From Bacteroidota bacterium (GTDB lineage Bacteria; Bacteroidota; Bacteroidia; Bacteroidales; UBA10428): DNA of 15,467 nucleotides. Shown here in pieces: positions 14,438 to 15,467 of the stretch (positions are counted from its first letter, which is position 1; every line of letters starts with the position of its first letter). The notes under the pieces are model-generated. The model worked only from the letters and a program-made list of their open reading frames with translations, had not been told where the DNA came from and did not search any database. The translations under genes were made by a program, and so were the position numbers. The stretch lies in NCBI GenBank assembly GCA_017860375.1, contig JAGDMB010000017.1:1-15467 (forward strand), in the 5' to 3' direction.

Positions 14438-15467
14438 ATGAACGAGGAGAAAAAAAGCATATTACAGCAGGTCAGGTATCCATCCGATTTGAAAAATTTG
14501 TCGATGGATGAGTTAAATCAGCTCTGTGGTGAACTGCGGGAATTCATCATCGATGAAGTTTCTGCAAATCCGGGTCATTTCGGAGCCAGCCTTGGCGTTA
14601 TCGAACTTACTGTCGCCCTGCATCATGTGTTTAATACGCCCAAAGATGTGCTGATATGGGATGTAGGACATCAGGCTTATGGGCATAAAATACTTACCGG
14701 CCGGAAAGAAGTTTTTCATTCCAACCGGAAATACAAAGGCATTAGCGGATTCCCGCGAATGTCAGAAAGTGAATACGATTCTTTCGGGACCGGCCATTCT
14801 TCCACCTCAATCTCTGCAGCCCTGGGTATAGCCGTTGCAGACAACCTGAAGGGTATTCACAGGAATGTGATTGCCGTCATAGGCGATGGCTCGATGACGG
14901 GCGGGATGGCATTTGAAGGCCTGAATAATGCGGGCATGGCGAAGACTGATATCCTGGTGATACTGAATGATAATAACATCGCGATTGACCCGAATACGGG
15001 AGCATTAAAGGAATACCTCGTGGACATTACCACATCCCGAACGTATAACCGGATGAAGAATGAGGTATGGCAGATGCTGGGAAAGATCAACAAGATTGCA
15101 CCCCATGCGCGCGATTATGCGCAGAAGCTTGAAAATGGACTGAAATCGATCCTGCTTCGCCAGAGCAACTTATTTGAATCACTGAATTTCCGTTATTTTG
15201 GTCCGGTTGACGGGCACGACCTGTTCCACCTGGTAAAGATACTTGCAGATCTGAAACAGATCCGCGGTCCGAAATTATTGCATGTACTCACCAAAAAGGG
15301 TAAAGGTTTTTTACAGGCTGAGAAAAACCAGACAACTTTTCATGCACCGGGTAAGTTTAACCGAAAAACCGGTGAATTGCTTAAAAAGAGTTCCGATAAA
15401 TCCGAACCTCCGCTGTTCCAGGATGTGTTTGGGCATACCCTGCTGGAACTGGCACGTTTAAATGAAC
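14438..15467 (+). CDS. dxs: 1-deoxy-D-xylulose-5-phosphate synthase (N-terminal part)
   Basis: ThDP-dependent first enzyme of the MEP isoprenoid pathway, condensing pyruvate with glyceraldehyde 3-phosphate. The frame stays open from ATG 14438 to the window end, giving 343 complete codons of a protein normally about 620-640 residues; the 3' part is outside. Visible: NPGHFGASLGVIELTVALHH (44-63), IWDVGHQAYGHKILTGRK (73-90), FGTGHSSTSISAALG (116-130), and the ThDP signature from IGDGSMTGG (148-156) to LNDNN (176-180). GPVDGHD occurs near 250. These are DXS-specific and exclude transketolase. The gene diverges from the OmpA-domain gene; its product ultimately supplies prenyl chains, including the substrate of MenA. 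Confidence 0.97.
   Translation, partial: MNEEKKSILQQVRYPSDLKNLSMDELNQLCGELREFIIDEVSANPGHFGASLGVIELTVALHHVFNTPKDVLIWDVGHQAYGHKILTGRKEVFHSNRKYKGISGFPRMSESEYDSFGTGHSSTSISAALGIAVADNLKGIHRNVIAVIGDGSMTGGMAFEGLNNAGMAKTDILVILNDNNIAIDPNTGALKEYLVDITTSRTYNRMKNEVWQMLGKINKIAPHARDYAQKLENGLKSILLRQSNLFESLNFRYFGPVDGHDLFHLVKILADLKQIRGPKLLHVLTKKGKGFLQAEKNQTTFHAPGKFNRKTGELLKKSSDKSEPPLFQDVFGHTLLELARLNE

Overview
The window looks like a chromosomal segment of an uncultured Bacteroidota, most likely Bacteroidales-like. The signs are -7 promoter boxes of the Bacteroidota form TAnnTTTG (several with a TTG or TTTG box 18-19 nt upstream), a near absence of Shine-Dalgarno sequences, an L13 protein starting from GTG with a Bacteroidota-like N-terminus, an rplM-rpsI-rpsB-tsf order, and a compact menaquinone cluster. 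Phylum is a confident inference; anything finer is not.

Layout. (1) 1-4903, plus strand: menD (5' end outside the window), menB, menA, menC and menE, overlapping or 1-14 nt apart, clearly one operon. Together they turn isochorismate into demethylmenaquinone, apart from menF (presumably upstream), the MenH step and DHNA-CoA hydrolysis, which are not seen here. (2) 4942-7789: a strong promoter, rplM, rpsI, a possible structured leader, rpsB, tsf and a textbook intrinsic terminator. (3) 7790-8022: an unusual leader before pyrH, with a long-range inverted repeat around a palindrome, followed by 11 perfectly phased copies of a degenerate 8-bp repeat that stops 4 nt before the pyrH start codon. (4) 8023-12465: pyrH and frr, normally close neighbours, are separated by three accessory genes: an exported alpha/beta hydrolase, a family 2 glycosyltransferase and an FkbM-type methyltransferase. 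Glycosyltransferase, methyltransferase and frr each have their own promoter. (5) 12469-14288, minus strand: an exported SGNH esterase and a coiled-coil OmpA-domain protein, probably a lipoprotein. (6) 14438 to the end, plus strand: the 5' part of dxs, which runs off the window.

Functional picture: respiratory quinone synthesis, translation (L13, S9, S2, EF-Ts, RRF), pyrimidine nucleotide supply (UMP kinase) and isoprenoid precursor supply (DXS, which ultimately feeds the MenA side chain), interspersed with envelope and glycan functions. No mobile element, CRISPR array, tRNA or rRNA was seen. No wholly new system is evident. The points most worth following up are the octamer array before pyrH and a possible pseudoknotted leader before rpsB.
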